A stretch of 64,000 nucleotides of DNA from VBDM01 sp035702665. GTDB taxonomy: Bacteria; Pseudomonadota; Gammaproteobacteria; Burkholderiales; SG8-39. The DNA lies in assembly GCA_035702665.1 (NCBI GenBank), contig DASSQD010000018.1, positions 8,072 through 72,071 on the forward strand, written 5' to 3'. The position numbers were made by a program, and so were the translations under genes. Shown piece by piece: positions 6,871-15,318 of this stretch. Below the pieces are notes generated by a model that worked only from the letters and a program-made list of their open reading frames with translations, was not told the origin of the DNA and did not search any database. How positions within the stretch are numbered: the stretch's first letter is position 1; each line of letters begins with the position of its first letter.

Positions 6871-8511
6871 ATGGCGCGTGCGAAGGTCGCGATCGTCGGC
6901 GGCGGCCCCTCGGGGCTGATCCTCGCGATCGAGCTCGGCCGCCGCGGCGTGCCCTGCGTGCTCCTCGAGGAGGACGCGGGCCCTCCCACCCTTCCCAAGG
7001 CGAACGCCACCACCTCGCGGACGATGGAGCACTACCGGCGGCTCGGCTTCGCCGCCGAGATACGCGCTCTGGGCCTTCCCGAGGACTACCCCCAGGACAT
7101 CACCTACTTCACGCGCTATACCGGCTACGAGCTCGCGCGCCTTCCGGGGCGCACACGGCGCGAGGCGATCGCCGCGCGCGAGCGCGCGGACTCGCGCTGG
7201 CCGACACCGGAGCCGTTGCACCGGGTACAGCAGATGTACATCGAGGCGATCCTGAAGAAGCAGGCCGAGCGATGGCCGGCCGCGAACGTGCGCTTCGGCT
7301 GGCGCGCGTCGGGCATCGATAGGCGCGAGGATGGCGTGAGGGTAAGCGCCGAGGAAGTCGCGACCGGAAAGACCGAGCGCATCACGGCCGACTACGTGGT
7401 CGGATGCGACGGACCGAGGAGCCTGGTGCGCTCCGCGCTCGGCGCCGGCTACGAGGGACTTTCGCGCGAGGAACGGGATTTCATGGGTGGAAGGATGCTC
7501 GCGGTCTACATCCGCTCGCGCGGCTTCTACGACACGGTCCAGTCGCCGCGCGCCTGGCAGTACTGGGCGATGAACCGGGAGCAGCGCGCGCTCATGAACG
7601 CGATCGACGGCCGGGAGCTGTGGGTGCTCCACGTCCAGTTGCCCCGCGACGGCGCCTATCCCGAGAGCTACGCGCGCGAGGCGCTGGTGCGAGCGACCGG
7701 CCGCGAGTTCGCCTTCGAGATTCTCGGCATCGCCGAGTGGACGGCGGGTTTCACGCTCGTCGCCGAGCGCTTCGGTAAAGGGCGCGTCTTCATCGCCGGC
7801 GACGCGGCGCATCTCTTCACGCCGACCGGCGGCCAGGGCTACAACACCTCGGTCGACGACGTGTCGAACCTGGGCTGGAAGCTCGCCGCAGTGTGCCAGG
7901 GATGGGGCGGCCGCGAGCTGCTCGCGAGCTACGAGCGCGAGCGCAGGCCGATCGCGCAGCGCAACACCCTGTTCGCGCGCGCGATGGCCGATTCGATCGG
8001 CAGGATCGAGCTTCCCGCCGAGCTGGAAGAGCGCGGAGCCGCCGGTGAAGCGGCCCGCGCAGCGCTCGGCGAGCGGCTCTTGCGCCACGCCGCCACCGAG
8101 TTCGAGATTCCCGGGATCCATCTCGGCGTGTTCTACGCGGGCTCGCCCATCGTCGTTCCCGACGGCGAGCCGCCGCCCGACGACTGGCACCGCTACACCC
8201 CGAGCGGCGCGCCGGGCGCACGCGCGCCCCATGTCTGGCTCGAGGACGGCGTGTCGATCTTCGACCGCCTCGGCCGCGACTTCACCCTGCTGCGACTCGA
8301 TCCCGGCGTCGATATCCGCCCGGTCGTGGCGGCGGCGCGGCGCCGCGGCGTGCCGCTCACCGCGCTCGACGTTTCAAGCACCGAGGCGCGCGACCTCTAC
8401 GCGCGCGACCTCGTCCTGGTTCGACCCGATCACCACGTCGCGTGGCGCGGCAACGCGCTGCCCGACGACGCCGATGCGCTCCTCGCTCGGGTCGTTGGAC
8501 ACCTGCTATGA
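6871..8511 (+). CDS. FAD-dependent aromatic monooxygenase (PheA/TfdB/MhpA family)
   Basis: The 546-residue protein has the FAD dinucleotide motif VGGGPSG (residues 9-15), the second motif GCDGPRS near 177, and the flavin ribityl motif GDAAH at about 310-314 followed by PTGGQGYNTSVDD. The C-terminal thioredoxin-like extension of phenol hydroxylase-type enzymes is present. It should hydroxylate an aromatic or related ring with NAD(P)H and O2 in the cytoplasm; the substrate is unknown. It starts 6 bases after the GTPase stop and its TGA overlaps the ATG of the ThDP gene by 4 bases, so it lies in the middle of an operon. Confidence 0.9.
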   Translation: MARAKVAIVGGGPSGLILAIELGRRGVPCVLLEEDAGPPTLPKANATTSRTMEHYRRLGFAAEIRALGLPEDYPQDITYFTRYTGYELARLPGRTRREAIAARERADSRWPTPEPLHRVQQMYIEAILKKQAERWPAANVRFGWRASGIDRREDGVRVSAEEVATGKTERITADYVVGCDGPRSLVRSALGAGYEGLSREERDFMGGRMLAVYIRSRGFYDTVQSPRAWQYWAMNREQRALMNAIDGRELWVLHVQLPRDGAYPESYAREALVRATGREFAFEILGIAEWTAGFTLVAERFGKGRVFIAGDAAHLFTPTGGQGYNTSVDDVSNLGWKLAAVCQGWGGRELLASYERERRPIAQRNTLFARAMADSIGRIELPAELEERGAAGEAARAALGERLLRHAATEFEIPGIHLGVFYAGSPIVVPDGEPPPDDWHRYTPSGAPGARAPHVWLEDGVSIFDRLGRDFTLLRLDPGVDIRPVVAAARRRGVPLTALDVSSTEARDLYARDLVLVRPDHHVAWRGNALPDDADALLARVVGHLL

Positions 8512-10298
8512 TCGCCGCCATGAACGCCAAGGAGAACCTCTCCGGAGTTCGTGCCGAAGCGCCCGTCGCAAGCCCGGAGCAGAGGGATCTCTGGGGCAGC
8601 GACGCCATCGCCGCGGTGCTTCGCGCCATCGACATTCCGTACCTCGCGCTCAATCCGGGCGCGAGCTACCGTGGGTTGCACGACTCGATCGTCAACTATC
8701 TCGGCAACACGCGCCCGCAGATGCTCCTGTGCCTGCACGAGGAGTCCGCGGTGGCGGTCGCGCAGGGCTACGCCAAGGTCTCCGAGCGCATGATGGGTGC
8801 CGTGGTGCATTCCAACGTCGGGCTCATGCACGCGAGCATGGCGATATTCAACGCGTGGTGCGACCGCGTACCGATGCTGGTGCTGGGCGCGACCGGCCCC
8901 TGGGACGCGGCCAAGCGCCGGCCGTGGATCGACTGGATCCACACCGCGTCCGACCAGGGCGCGCTCGTGCGGGACTACACCAAGTGGGACAACCAGCCGG
9001 CGTCGGCGCCCGCGGCGTACGAAGCGATCCTGCGCGCCGCGCAGATCGCCAATACCGCGCCGCGCGGCCCGACGTACGTGAATCTCGACGCCGGCTTGCA
9101 GGAAACGAAGCTCGGCGCGCTGCCGCCGCTGCCGGACGCGACGCGCTTTCGCCCGGCCGATCCGGCGCAGCCCGCACCCGGTGCGGTCGAGGCCGCCGCG
9201 AAGCTGCTCTCGGGGGCGAAGCACCCCGTGATCCTCGCCGGCCGCGTCGGAAGGAGCGAGATCGCGTGGAAGGAGCGCGTCGCGCTCGCCGAGAAGCTCC
9301 AGGCGCGCGTGTTCACCGACATCAAGCTCGGCGCGGCTTTTCCCACCGATCATCCGCTGCACGCCGCGCCGCCGGCGACCTTTCTTTCTCCCGATGCTGC
9401 AAAGCTCCTGCGCGAGGCGGACGTCGTGCTCGCGCTCGATTGGGTCGATCTCGCCGGGGTGCTGAAGCAGGCTTGGGGAGCGGAGGCCGTGGGCGCGAAA
9501 GTCATACAGGTGTCCCCCGATGCGCACCTGCACCGCGGCTGGAGCATGGATTACCAGGGATTGCCGCCGGTCGACGTCTACACGATGTGCGAGCCGGATG
9601 CCGTCGTCCCGCTGCTTCTCGGCGCGGTCAAGGCGCGGCCCGCCGCGGTCGGCGGCGCGCCGCAGCCGCTTCCCCCCACGTCCGACAAGGTGACGATCCG
9701 CACTCTCGCCGACGCGCTCAACGTCGCGGCGCGCGGCCTGGAGGTGTGCATCACCCGCCTGCCGCTCGGCTGGCACGGCGCCTATCGCCACTTCCATCAT
9801 CCGCTCGACTACATCGGCTCCGAAGGCGGCGGAGGCGTGGGCGCGGGGCCGGGCATCACCGTGGGCGCGGCGCTCGCCCTGAAAGGCAGCGGCAGGCTGC
9901 CGGTCGCAATCATGGGCGACGGCGACTTCCTCATGGGGAACACGGCGCTCTGGACGGCGACCCACTACGGCATTCCCTGCCTCATTCTCGTCGCCAACAA
10001 CCGCTCCTTCTTCAACGACGAACTGCATCAGGAGCGCGTCGCCAAGGAACGCAACCGGCCGGTCGAGAACCGCTGGATCGGACAGCGCATCAGCGGACCC
10101 GACATCGACCTCGCGATGATGGCGCGGGCGCAAGGCGCGGAAGGCATCGGCCCGGTGACCGAGGTCTCCGCGCTCGCGCCCGCGATCGAAAAGGGACTGC
10201 GCCTCGCGAAAGAGGGCGCGGTCTGCGTTGTCGACGTCCGCGTCGCGCCGGGCTACGACACGAACATGGCGGGCTCGGGCGCGAGCCAGAAGCGCTGA
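8508..10298 (+). CDS. Thiamine diphosphate-dependent enzyme, acetolactate synthase large-subunit family
   Basis: The 596-residue protein has the three-domain ThDP layout. The N-terminal pyrimidine-binding domain holds the cofactor-activating glutamate in CLHEESAVAVAQG (Glu78 or Glu79). A central Rossmann-like domain follows, then a C-terminal ThDP/Mg motif GDGDF...NN (residues 470-498). Relatives include acetolactate synthase, benzoylformate decarboxylase and other 2-oxoacid decarboxylases. ATG 8508 forms an ATGA overlap with the monooxygenase stop; ATG 8520 is a possible alternative. The SEGGGGVGAGPG stretch near 440-453 replaces the usual acetolactate synthase sequence, so an ordinary branched-chain biosynthetic role is unlikely. 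No small regulatory subunit is encoded nearby. It probably acts on the product of the adjacent monooxygenase. Confidence 0.85.
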   Translation: MIAAMNAKENLSGVRAEAPVASPEQRDLWGSDAIAAVLRAIDIPYLALNPGASYRGLHDSIVNYLGNTRPQMLLCLHEESAVAVAQGYAKVSERMMGAVVHSNVGLMHASMAIFNAWCDRVPMLVLGATGPWDAAKRRPWIDWIHTASDQGALVRDYTKWDNQPASAPAAYEAILRAAQIANTAPRGPTYVNLDAGLQETKLGALPPLPDATRFRPADPAQPAPGAVEAAAKLLSGAKHPVILAGRVGRSEIAWKERVALAEKLQARVFTDIKLGAAFPTDHPLHAAPPATFLSPDAAKLLREADVVLALDWVDLAGVLKQAWGAEAVGAKVIQVSPDAHLHRGWSMDYQGLPPVDVYTMCEPDAVVPLLLGAVKARPAAVGGAPQPLPPTSDKVTIRTLADALNVAARGLEVCITRLPLGWHGAYRHFHHPLDYIGSEGGGGVGAGPGITVGAALALKGSGRLPVAIMGDGDFLMGNTALWTATHYGIPCLILVANNRSFFNDELHQERVAKERNRPVENRWIGQRISGPDIDLAMMARAQGAEGIGPVTEVSALAPAIEKGLRLAKEGAVCVVDVRVAPGYDTNMAGSGASQKR

Positions 10299-10315
10299 CC
10301 CAGAAGGAGAAGGAC

Positions 10316-11278
10316 ATGCTCCCGCGAATTCTTCTCGCCGCAGTCATCGCGCTTCCGGCGTTCGTGCATGCGCAGCAATGGCCGAGCCGCCCCATCCGGT
10401 TCGTCGTTCCACTTCCGCCCGGCGGGTCGCCAGACTATCTGTCGCGCCTGCTTTCCGAGCATCTGCAACCGATGCTGGGTCAGCCGTTCATTGTCGAGAA
10501 TAAGCCCGGCGCCGGAGGCGGCATCGCGCGAGACTTCGTGGCCAAGGCTCCGCCCGATGGCTACACCATCCTGATGTCGGAGTCATCGCACATCATGAGC
10601 GCGGCCACGGGCGTCAAGGCGCCTTACGACCCGATCAGCGACTTTCAGCCCATCTCGCTCGCGGCGACGATTCCCTTCGGGCTGACGGTGAACTCGAGCA
10701 TGCCGGTGCACACGCTGAAGGAGTTCCTCGACTACGCGAAGAAATCTCCCAAGCCGCTGACTTATGGCACCGCGGGCATCGGCGCGCCGCACCAGTTCGC
10801 GGTCGAGCTGCTGCGCTCGATGACCGGGATCCACGTCGTGCACGTGCCTTACAAGGGCTCGGCCGGGATCATCCCCGCGCTGCTCTCGGGCGAGATCGAT
10901 TTCACCATCGCCGCCGAGAACTCGCTCCTGCCGCACTACAAGTCCGGCAAGCTTCGGCCGATCGCGATCGCCGCCTCGACGCGCACGGCGATCCTGCCCG
11001 ATGTCCCGACGATCGCGGAGGCGGGACCCTTGCCCGGTTACGCGGTCAACGTGTGGTTGGGGGTAATGGCGCCCGCGGGAACGCCGCGGCCCATCGTCGA
11101 CCGCCTCAACGCCGAGATCAACAAGGTCGTGAGGGACCCGCAGATCGTCAAGGAGCGCATGAACACCGTCGGTCTCGAGGCGGTCGGCAGCACGCCGGAG
11201 CAGCTGCTGGAGACGATGAAGACCGAGCTCGCCAAGTACACGAAGCTCGCGCGCGACGCCAACATCCAGCCGGAGTAG
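10316..11278 (+). CDS. Bug/TctC-family tripartite tricarboxylate transporter substrate-binding protein
   Basis: The product is 320 residues, with a signal peptide ending at FVHAQ (about residue 19) and the family core QWPSRPIRFVVPLPPGGSPD. The VVHVPYKGS loop lies near residue 180, and a C-terminal alpha/beta domain follows. GAAGGAGAAGGAC just upstream is a strong ribosome-binding site. It starts 17 bases after the ThDP enzyme and closes the five-gene operon, so it probably captures the operon's substrate in the periplasm. No membrane subunit is present locally, so it would depend on a TctAB pair elsewhere. Confidence 0.92.
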   Translation: MLPRILLAAVIALPAFVHAQQWPSRPIRFVVPLPPGGSPDYLSRLLSEHLQPMLGQPFIVENKPGAGGGIARDFVAKAPPDGYTILMSESSHIMSAATGVKAPYDPISDFQPISLAATIPFGLTVNSSMPVHTLKEFLDYAKKSPKPLTYGTAGIGAPHQFAVELLRSMTGIHVVHVPYKGSAGIIPALLSGEIDFTIAAENSLLPHYKSGKLRPIAIAASTRTAILPDVPTIAEAGPLPGYAVNVWLGVMAPAGTPRPIVDRLNAEINKVVRDPQIVKERMNTVGLEAVGSTPEQLLETMKTELAKYTKLARDANIQPE

Positions 11279-11298
11279 CCCCGGCTTCGCGCGAGGTC

Positions 11299-12423
11299 TT
11301 ACGCGGCTTCCCTGCTGCGGTTGGTCTCGAAGCCCGGCTCGCTGCCGAGAAGCGCCGCCGGCTTCTTCAGGTTCTCCTGCCACAGGAGCGACTCCATGGT
11401 GATATGGAGCGGCTGGTCCTGGACCGTCAGCTCGTAGACGTGCTCGTCGTTCGAGGCGTGGTTGTGCACCGCCCAGCCCGGCGCCGAAAGCATCAGGTCA
11501 CCCGGCCCCCATTCGTAGCGGTTGCCCGCAACCGTGGAGTACCCCGTGCCCTGGAAGTAGTAGTTGATGGCGGCGGACACGTGGCGGTGCGGACGGTCGA
11601 CGATCTTCGGGGGCCGGATCGTCATAGTGGCGAAGAAGTTCGGCGTGATGCCGTTGGTGCGGCCGGTGATCGGGTTGTACATCATATAGAGGCGGCGGCC
11701 GATGTAGTCCTTACCGAGCGCCTCGAGCTTGTCGAGCTCACGCTTCACTTCCTTCCAGGGAAAGTGCAGCGCCTTGGACACCACCGCTTCGGGGTTGATC
11801 AGTATCTCGTAGGGCATGAGCATGCCGCCCTCCGCGCCAATGCGGATCATTCCGTAGGGGCTCTTGCGGCGCGGATCGCCCGCGCCCTCGTTGGCCTCTT
11901 CAACCGAATGCAAGTCCATCGCGGGCTCGTCCTCGGGAAGATAGACCTGCATGTGCTGCAGCAAGGGCACGTTCGAATACGTCAGCCGCACCTGAAGGTC
12001 CGTGCCGTCGTTGACGTGACGATAGGCGGCGTACGAGGGGTGGTTCCAGACGTCGTGCTGGGCGAAAGCGATACGCTTCCCGGCGACCAGCGTCGAGCCC
12101 GAGCCGCGGATGCAGAAGTTGACCTCGGTCGCGTTGTGGCGGAAGGGCGCGGATTTCTCGCCGGGCTTGAGCACGGAGAGCTTCACCTGGATCCCGGGAG
12201 CGAGCCCCGGGGCGTTCGCCGCGGCGTGCGGATGAACGATGAGCGACTCGCGCCTGCCGTTCGCGGGCAGGGGCAGGCTCGCAAGGCGCTCGACCTCGGC
12301 ATTGATCTCGCGCCTAGTGACGACGATCGGAGGCCAGTAGACGTTCTCGTCCCGCGCCCCATGCCCGGCGCGGTCGACGAAGCGGCCCCGCAGGTCCTGG
12401 AAGTCCTTCTTGAAGTCGTTCAT
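11299..12423 (-). CDS. Bicupin dioxygenase-like protein (gentisate 1,2-dioxygenase-like fold)
   Basis: This 374-residue protein has two cupin barrels. The first contains PFRHNATEVNFCIRGSG (about residues 92-108) and the second contains RPHRHVSAAINYYFQGTG (about 280-297). His residues in each are positioned as cupin metal ligands. The size and double barrel match gentisate and hydroxynaphthoate dioxygenases, which open aromatic rings with Fe(II), but the sequence is not a standard gentisate dioxygenase, so ring cleavage is an inference. It is the last gene of the minus-strand ring-hydroxylation cluster, 34 bases after the cyclodeaminase-like gene, converging on the tctC gene at 11278. Confidence 0.75.
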   Translation of the reverse strand: MNDFKKDFQDLRGRFVDRAGHGARDENVYWPPIVVTRREINAEVERLASLPLPANGRRESLIVHPHAAANAPGLAPGIQVKLSVLKPGEKSAPFRHNATEVNFCIRGSGSTLVAGKRIAFAQHDVWNHPSYAAYRHVNDGTDLQVRLTYSNVPLLQHMQVYLPEDEPAMDLHSVEEANEGAGDPRRKSPYGMIRIGAEGGMLMPYEILINPEAVVSKALHFPWKEVKRELDKLEALGKDYIGRRLYMMYNPITGRTNGITPNFFATMTIRPPKIVDRPHRHVSAAINYYFQGTGYSTVAGNRYEWGPGDLMLSAPGWAVHNHASNDEHVYELTVQDQPLHITMESLLWQENLKKPAALLGSEPGFETNRSREAA

Positions 12424-12457
12424 GCGTCTCTCCTCGATCGAGAACGGATCGTACTCC

Positions 12458-13456
12458 CTACACCGGACTCTTGGCGGGGGCCCGCCGGAACCGCGGTTTT
12501 GCCTTCTTCGGCTGCGGCAGGGCGCGCCCGGCGCCCCGATCCCGGGCTCGCTTGACCACCTCCGCGCCGAGCGCCAGGTCGGAGATGCCCATGCCCATCG
12601 CCTTGAACAGTGAAATATCGTCCGCGTCCACCCGCCCGCGGCCCGAAGCGATCACTTTAGAAAGGGGCATGACTTCGCTCCACCCGCGGGAGGCATAGCG
12701 GGTCATGAATTCGCGCGACAGCTGCTGAACGCCGGGAAGATTGTCGACCGCCACCTGGGTCGCGCGGTCGAAAATGTCCTGCGTGAACTCCTCGCGGTCG
12801 GGCGCAATCGCCCCTACTGCGTTCAGATGCGTCCCGTGCTCGAGCATGTCCGCCTCGACGAAAGGCTGCGCGGCGCGGGTCACGAGCGTGACGATCTGCG
12901 CGCCTTTGCATGCCTCGGCCGCCGAGGCGCACACCGCGACCTCGACGCCGAATTCCTCACGCGCCTTCTTCGCGAATTCCTCGCGGGATTCTGCGTGCGG
13001 GCTGTAGACCTGGAGCCGCTCGATAGGCCGTACCGCGAGCATGGCTCCGGCCTGGGCGAGCGCCTGCTTGCCCGCGCCCGCGAGCCCCATAACGTTCGCG
13101 TCCTTCCGCGCCATCCAGTGCGCTGCAACCCCGGATATGCCTCCGGTCCGAAGGTTGCCGAGCGCGAAGGCTTCAATCACCGCGACGAGCGATCCGTCTT
13201 CGGCGCTCCATAGGAGGAGCAACGGGCAGGTGCCGCCTTGCGTATGCGTCCAAGTCTTAGTCCCGACCAAGGATCCCAGCTTCGCGCCGATCGCATGCAG
13301 ATTGTTTTTGCCGTATTGCAGCAGGGTCTTCGTCATGTTTTGCGCCTCGCCGCGCGCTTCCACGCGCAGCGCGGCTTCGAGCGCGCCGATAGATTCCTTC
13401 AAATCCATCAGCTGGACAACCTCGGCTTCGGTGATCCAGATCGCATCCGCGCTCAT
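12458..13456 (-). CDS. Ornithine cyclodeaminase / mu-crystallin family protein
   Basis: The 332-residue protein contains the family nucleotide-binding core GLAGAGKQALAQAGAML and preserved flanking blocks (TKTWTHTQGG near residue 65, GAIAPDREEF near 215). Members are NAD(P)-dependent enzymes that deaminate ornithine or reduce ketimines, or are structural relatives without that activity. The C-terminus has an unusual basic, proline-rich tail (AKPRFRRAPAKSPV). The start at ATG 13456 lies one base beyond the stop of the upstream decarboxylase-like gene, so it is co-translated with an aromatic-acid cluster. That context suggests a role on an imine or keto acid intermediate rather than ornithine. 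Confidence 0.85.
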   Translation of the reverse strand: MSADAIWITEAEVVQLMDLKESIGALEAALRVEARGEAQNMTKTLLQYGKNNLHAIGAKLGSLVGTKTWTHTQGGTCPLLLLWSAEDGSLVAVIEAFALGNLRTGGISGVAAHWMARKDANVMGLAGAGKQALAQAGAMLAVRPIERLQVYSPHAESREEFAKKAREEFGVEVAVCASAAEACKGAQIVTLVTRAAQPFVEADMLEHGTHLNAVGAIAPDREEFTQDIFDRATQVAVDNLPGVQQLSREFMTRYASRGWSEVMPLSKVIASGRGRVDADDISLFKAMGMGISDLALGAEVVKRARDRGAGRALPQPKKAKPRFRRAPAKSPV

Positions 13457-13457
13457 G

Positions 13458-14438
13458 TCAGACCTTGAACGAGGTGAGAACCTGACGGGGAAACAGCTCT
13501 TCGAGCGCGAGCCTGCGATGGCAGACCCCTTGCTCGAAGGCAAAATCTACGAAGGCCTGGAGGGTCCTGCGGTTCCTCTCCAAGCCGTAGGGCCAGAAAT
13601 CCTCACCGAACAACGCCTTCATGCGTTCGGCGTAGGCCGCCAGCCAGGCGAAGGGCGCGTGCGACGCCGTGATGTCGCACAGGCGTTCGACAGAGCCTCG
13701 CTTCGCTTCGTCGAAGGCCTTGTACAGGTTCATCGCGAGCCAGGGGTGGCGTGCAAGTACGTCGGTCTTGATGACGATCACGTGCATGATCGGAAAAACA
13801 CCCGTTTCCCTGAAATACGCTTCCTCCACCGCCTCGTAGGCCGGGAAGAGTCGCCGGATTCCCTTGCCCAGGTCGCGCGGCGGACGCGCCGACAGCACCG
13901 CGTCGAGGTCGCCCGCGAGCAGCATGTCGTTAAGCGAGCGTCCGGGCTCGGGTCGGAGGCGCACGCCCTCGGGCAATTTGAGCTTCACTTTCTCGACCCG
14001 CCCGGGTTCGTTCACGCCGGCCTGCACCCAGTCCACCGAATCGAGCGGAACGCCGGCCTGATGCGTAAGGTAGCCGCGCGTATAGATGACCGCGGTCTGC
14101 GCCCATTCCGGAACGCCGATGCGCCCTCCCTTCAGTTGCTCCGGCCGCGCGATCTTGCCGCCGTCGCGCACATAGATCATCGAGTGACGGAACACGCGCG
14201 ACGGGAACACCGGAATCGCGGTGATACCGTCGTCGTTCTGGGAAAGCAGCGACACATACTTCCCCATGGACATCTCGGATACCTCCCACTCCCGGAAGTG
14301 GGTAAAGCGGAAAAAGGCCTCCTCGGGAGGCAGGGTGAGTACGTTGAGCGTCGCCCCCTCGACGGGAACGCAACCACTCGCGAGATCGCGTGTGTGCTCG
14401 TAATCGCCGATGGCCAGCGTCAGCGCAACTTTCTCCAT
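13458..14438 (-). CDS. 4,5-dihydroxyphthalate decarboxylase-like protein (Pht5 / NMT1-like fold)
   Basis: The 326-residue protein matches the Pht5 family pattern: L-T-L-A-I-G-D-Y-E-H-T-R at the N-terminus, then AIPVFPSRVFRHS, GRIGVPEW, RRLFPAYEAVEEAYFRETG, FPIMH, and DFWPYGLERNRRTLQAF near the C-terminus. The fold is that of periplasmic binding protein type II, but no signal peptide is present, consistent with a cytoplasmic enzyme. Known relatives remove a carboxyl group from 4,5-dihydroxyphthalate to give protocatechuate. The gene follows the ferredoxin stop by 2 bases. No phthalate-specific dioxygenase is recognisable, so the true substrate may be another hydroxylated aromatic acid. Confidence 0.8.
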   Translation of the reverse strand: MEKVALTLAIGDYEHTRDLASGCVPVEGATLNVLTLPPEEAFFRFTHFREWEVSEMSMGKYVSLLSQNDDGITAIPVFPSRVFRHSMIYVRDGGKIARPEQLKGGRIGVPEWAQTAVIYTRGYLTHQAGVPLDSVDWVQAGVNEPGRVEKVKLKLPEGVRLRPEPGRSLNDMLLAGDLDAVLSARPPRDLGKGIRRLFPAYEAVEEAYFRETGVFPIMHVIVIKTDVLARHPWLAMNLYKAFDEAKRGSVERLCDITASHAPFAWLAAYAERMKALFGEDFWPYGLERNRRTLQAFVDFAFEQGVCHRRLALEELFPRQVLTSFKV

Positions 14439-14440
14439 CG

Positions 14441-14752
14441 CTACTCCTTGAGCAGCACCGCGTCGTTCTCGATCTTCACCGCGTAGCAGCGGATATCCTC
14501 GGTGCAGGGCGCGCTTACCGCCTTGCCGCTCGGGATATGGAACTTGCCCTGATGCAGGGGACACTCGATCTCTTCTCCCTCTATGAAGCCGTCGGCGAGG
14601 CTCGCTTGCCCGTGGCTGCAAGTGTCGTGCGTTGCGAAGATCTTTCCTGCTAGGTTGTACAGGCACACCGGCTCGGCGCCGAGATTGACGAGCAGGGTGC
14701 CGCCTTCCGGAACGTCTGCCGCAGCCGCGACTTTGATCCAGGTTTCTTTCAT
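14441..14752 (-). CDS. Rieske-type [2Fe-2S] ferredoxin
   Basis: The 103-residue protein has the Rieske ligands Cys45-x-His47 and Cys64-x2-His67 within TCSHG and CPLHQG, the normal spacing for a dioxygenase ferredoxin. It would carry electrons from a reductase to the terminal oxygenase encoded by 15319-16539 and 14759-15259. No ferredoxin reductase gene is found in the cluster, so the electron source must be encoded elsewhere. It follows the beta-subunit gene by 6 bases. Confidence 0.92.
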   Translation of the reverse strand: MKETWIKVAAAADVPEGGTLLVNLGAEPVCLYNLAGKIFATHDTCSHGQASLADGFIEGEEIECPLHQGKFHIPSGKAVSAPCTEDIRCYAVKIENDAVLLKE

Positions 14753-14758
14753 ATCTCT

Positions 14759-15259
14759 CTACAGGGGATAGATCAGGCTGTTGGGGACTAGAATGCTGTC
14801 GAAGATGCAGATCTTTTCGCGAAATTTCAGCCTGCCGCCCTCCACGGCCAGCTTGTCGCGGTATTGGCCTGCGTTGAAGACGCGGGTCAGCTCGTCCTGC
14901 AGGGTTTCCAGCGCCAAATAGTTCGCGCGCACCTCGAGGAGCGCGTCGGTCCAGCCCAGCACGCGGATGCCGCTTACGATCCGGCGCACGTAGCGTGGGG
15001 CGTACATTGCGGTCTTGCGGATCGCCGTGACGCGGTCCACCAGATACCCCTTGCTTTCGCAAAGCCAAGTTGCCAGCGGCAGTCCGCGCTCGAAGTTCTC
15101 GCGCGGGACGATTTTGTAGACGCAAGCGTCGGTGAAGAACTCGGGCCATTCCTCGAAGCGCTCCTCGTCCAGGCAGGCGATGTAGCCCGCGTAGAGTTCC
15201 TCGAGCTCGAGGCGAAGGTCTCGTGCGCTCAGGGTTAGGTAGTGGTCGGCCGCGTTCAA
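14759..15259 (-). CDS. Aromatic-ring-hydroxylating dioxygenase beta subunit
   Basis: The 166-residue protein has the cone-shaped NTF2-like fold of dioxygenase small subunits, seen in ELYAGYIACLDEERFEEWPE and the RNYLALETL-type strand VRANYLALET. It would form a mixed alpha/beta oligomer with the Rieske subunit and play a structural role. Its only upstream start is TTG at 15259, without a clear Shine-Dalgarno. A promoter-like element and palindrome lie directly upstream, suggesting a separate transcript beginning here. It most resembles the NagH/AndAd class of small subunits by context, not by a diagnostic motif. Confidence 0.85.
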   Translation of the reverse strand: MNAADHYLTLSARDLRLELEELYAGYIACLDEERFEEWPEFFTDACVYKIVPRENFERGLPLATWLCESKGYLVDRVTAIRKTAMYAPRYVRRIVSGIRVLGWTDALLEVRANYLALETLQDELTRVFNAGQYRDKLAVEGGRLKFREKICIFDSILVPNSLIYPL

Positions 15260-15270
15260 GGCGTTTCGAA

Positions 15271-15290
15271 TAAAACGAACGTTCGATTTA
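15271..15290. promoter_or_regulatory. Palindromic operator candidate (TetR-type) between oxygenase subunit genes
   Basis: TAAAACGAACGTTCGATTTA is a 20-base palindrome with one mismatched pair, and its core CGAACGTTCG is perfect. It overlaps the predicted -10 and start point of the promoter at 15287-15314, the normal place for a repressor site. The form resembles operators of TetR-family regulators. No regulator gene is encoded in the cluster, so the binder is unknown. Confidence 0.6.
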
Positions 15291-15314
15291 TATATAACAC
15301 TTTCGTTGGAACAA
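15287..15314 (-). promoter_or_regulatory. Sigma-70-like promoter for oxygenase beta subunit / ferredoxin genes
   Basis: Reading the minus strand, TTGTTC (15314-15309) is followed after 16 bases by TATAAA (15292-15287). Transcription would begin about 15280, some 20 bases before the TTG start of the beta-subunit gene. The spacer is far more AT-rich than the surrounding genes. The Rieske alpha gene ends only at 15319, so an internal promoter here would uncouple alpha from the rest of the cluster. Confidence 0.5.
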
Positions 15315-15318
15315 AGAC

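Noticed and set aside
8508..10298. Acetolactate synthase of branched-chain amino acid synthesis
   Set aside because: No small subunit or ilvC is adjacent, a Gly-rich SEGGGGVGAGPG replaces family sequence, and the neighbours are catabolic.
8045..11278. 1077-codon open frame on the + strand
   Set aside because: It is a high-GC shadow of the ThDP gene and the start of the tctC gene. Only its end (from 10316) is a real protein; the rest is Arg/Ala-rich with no family motif.
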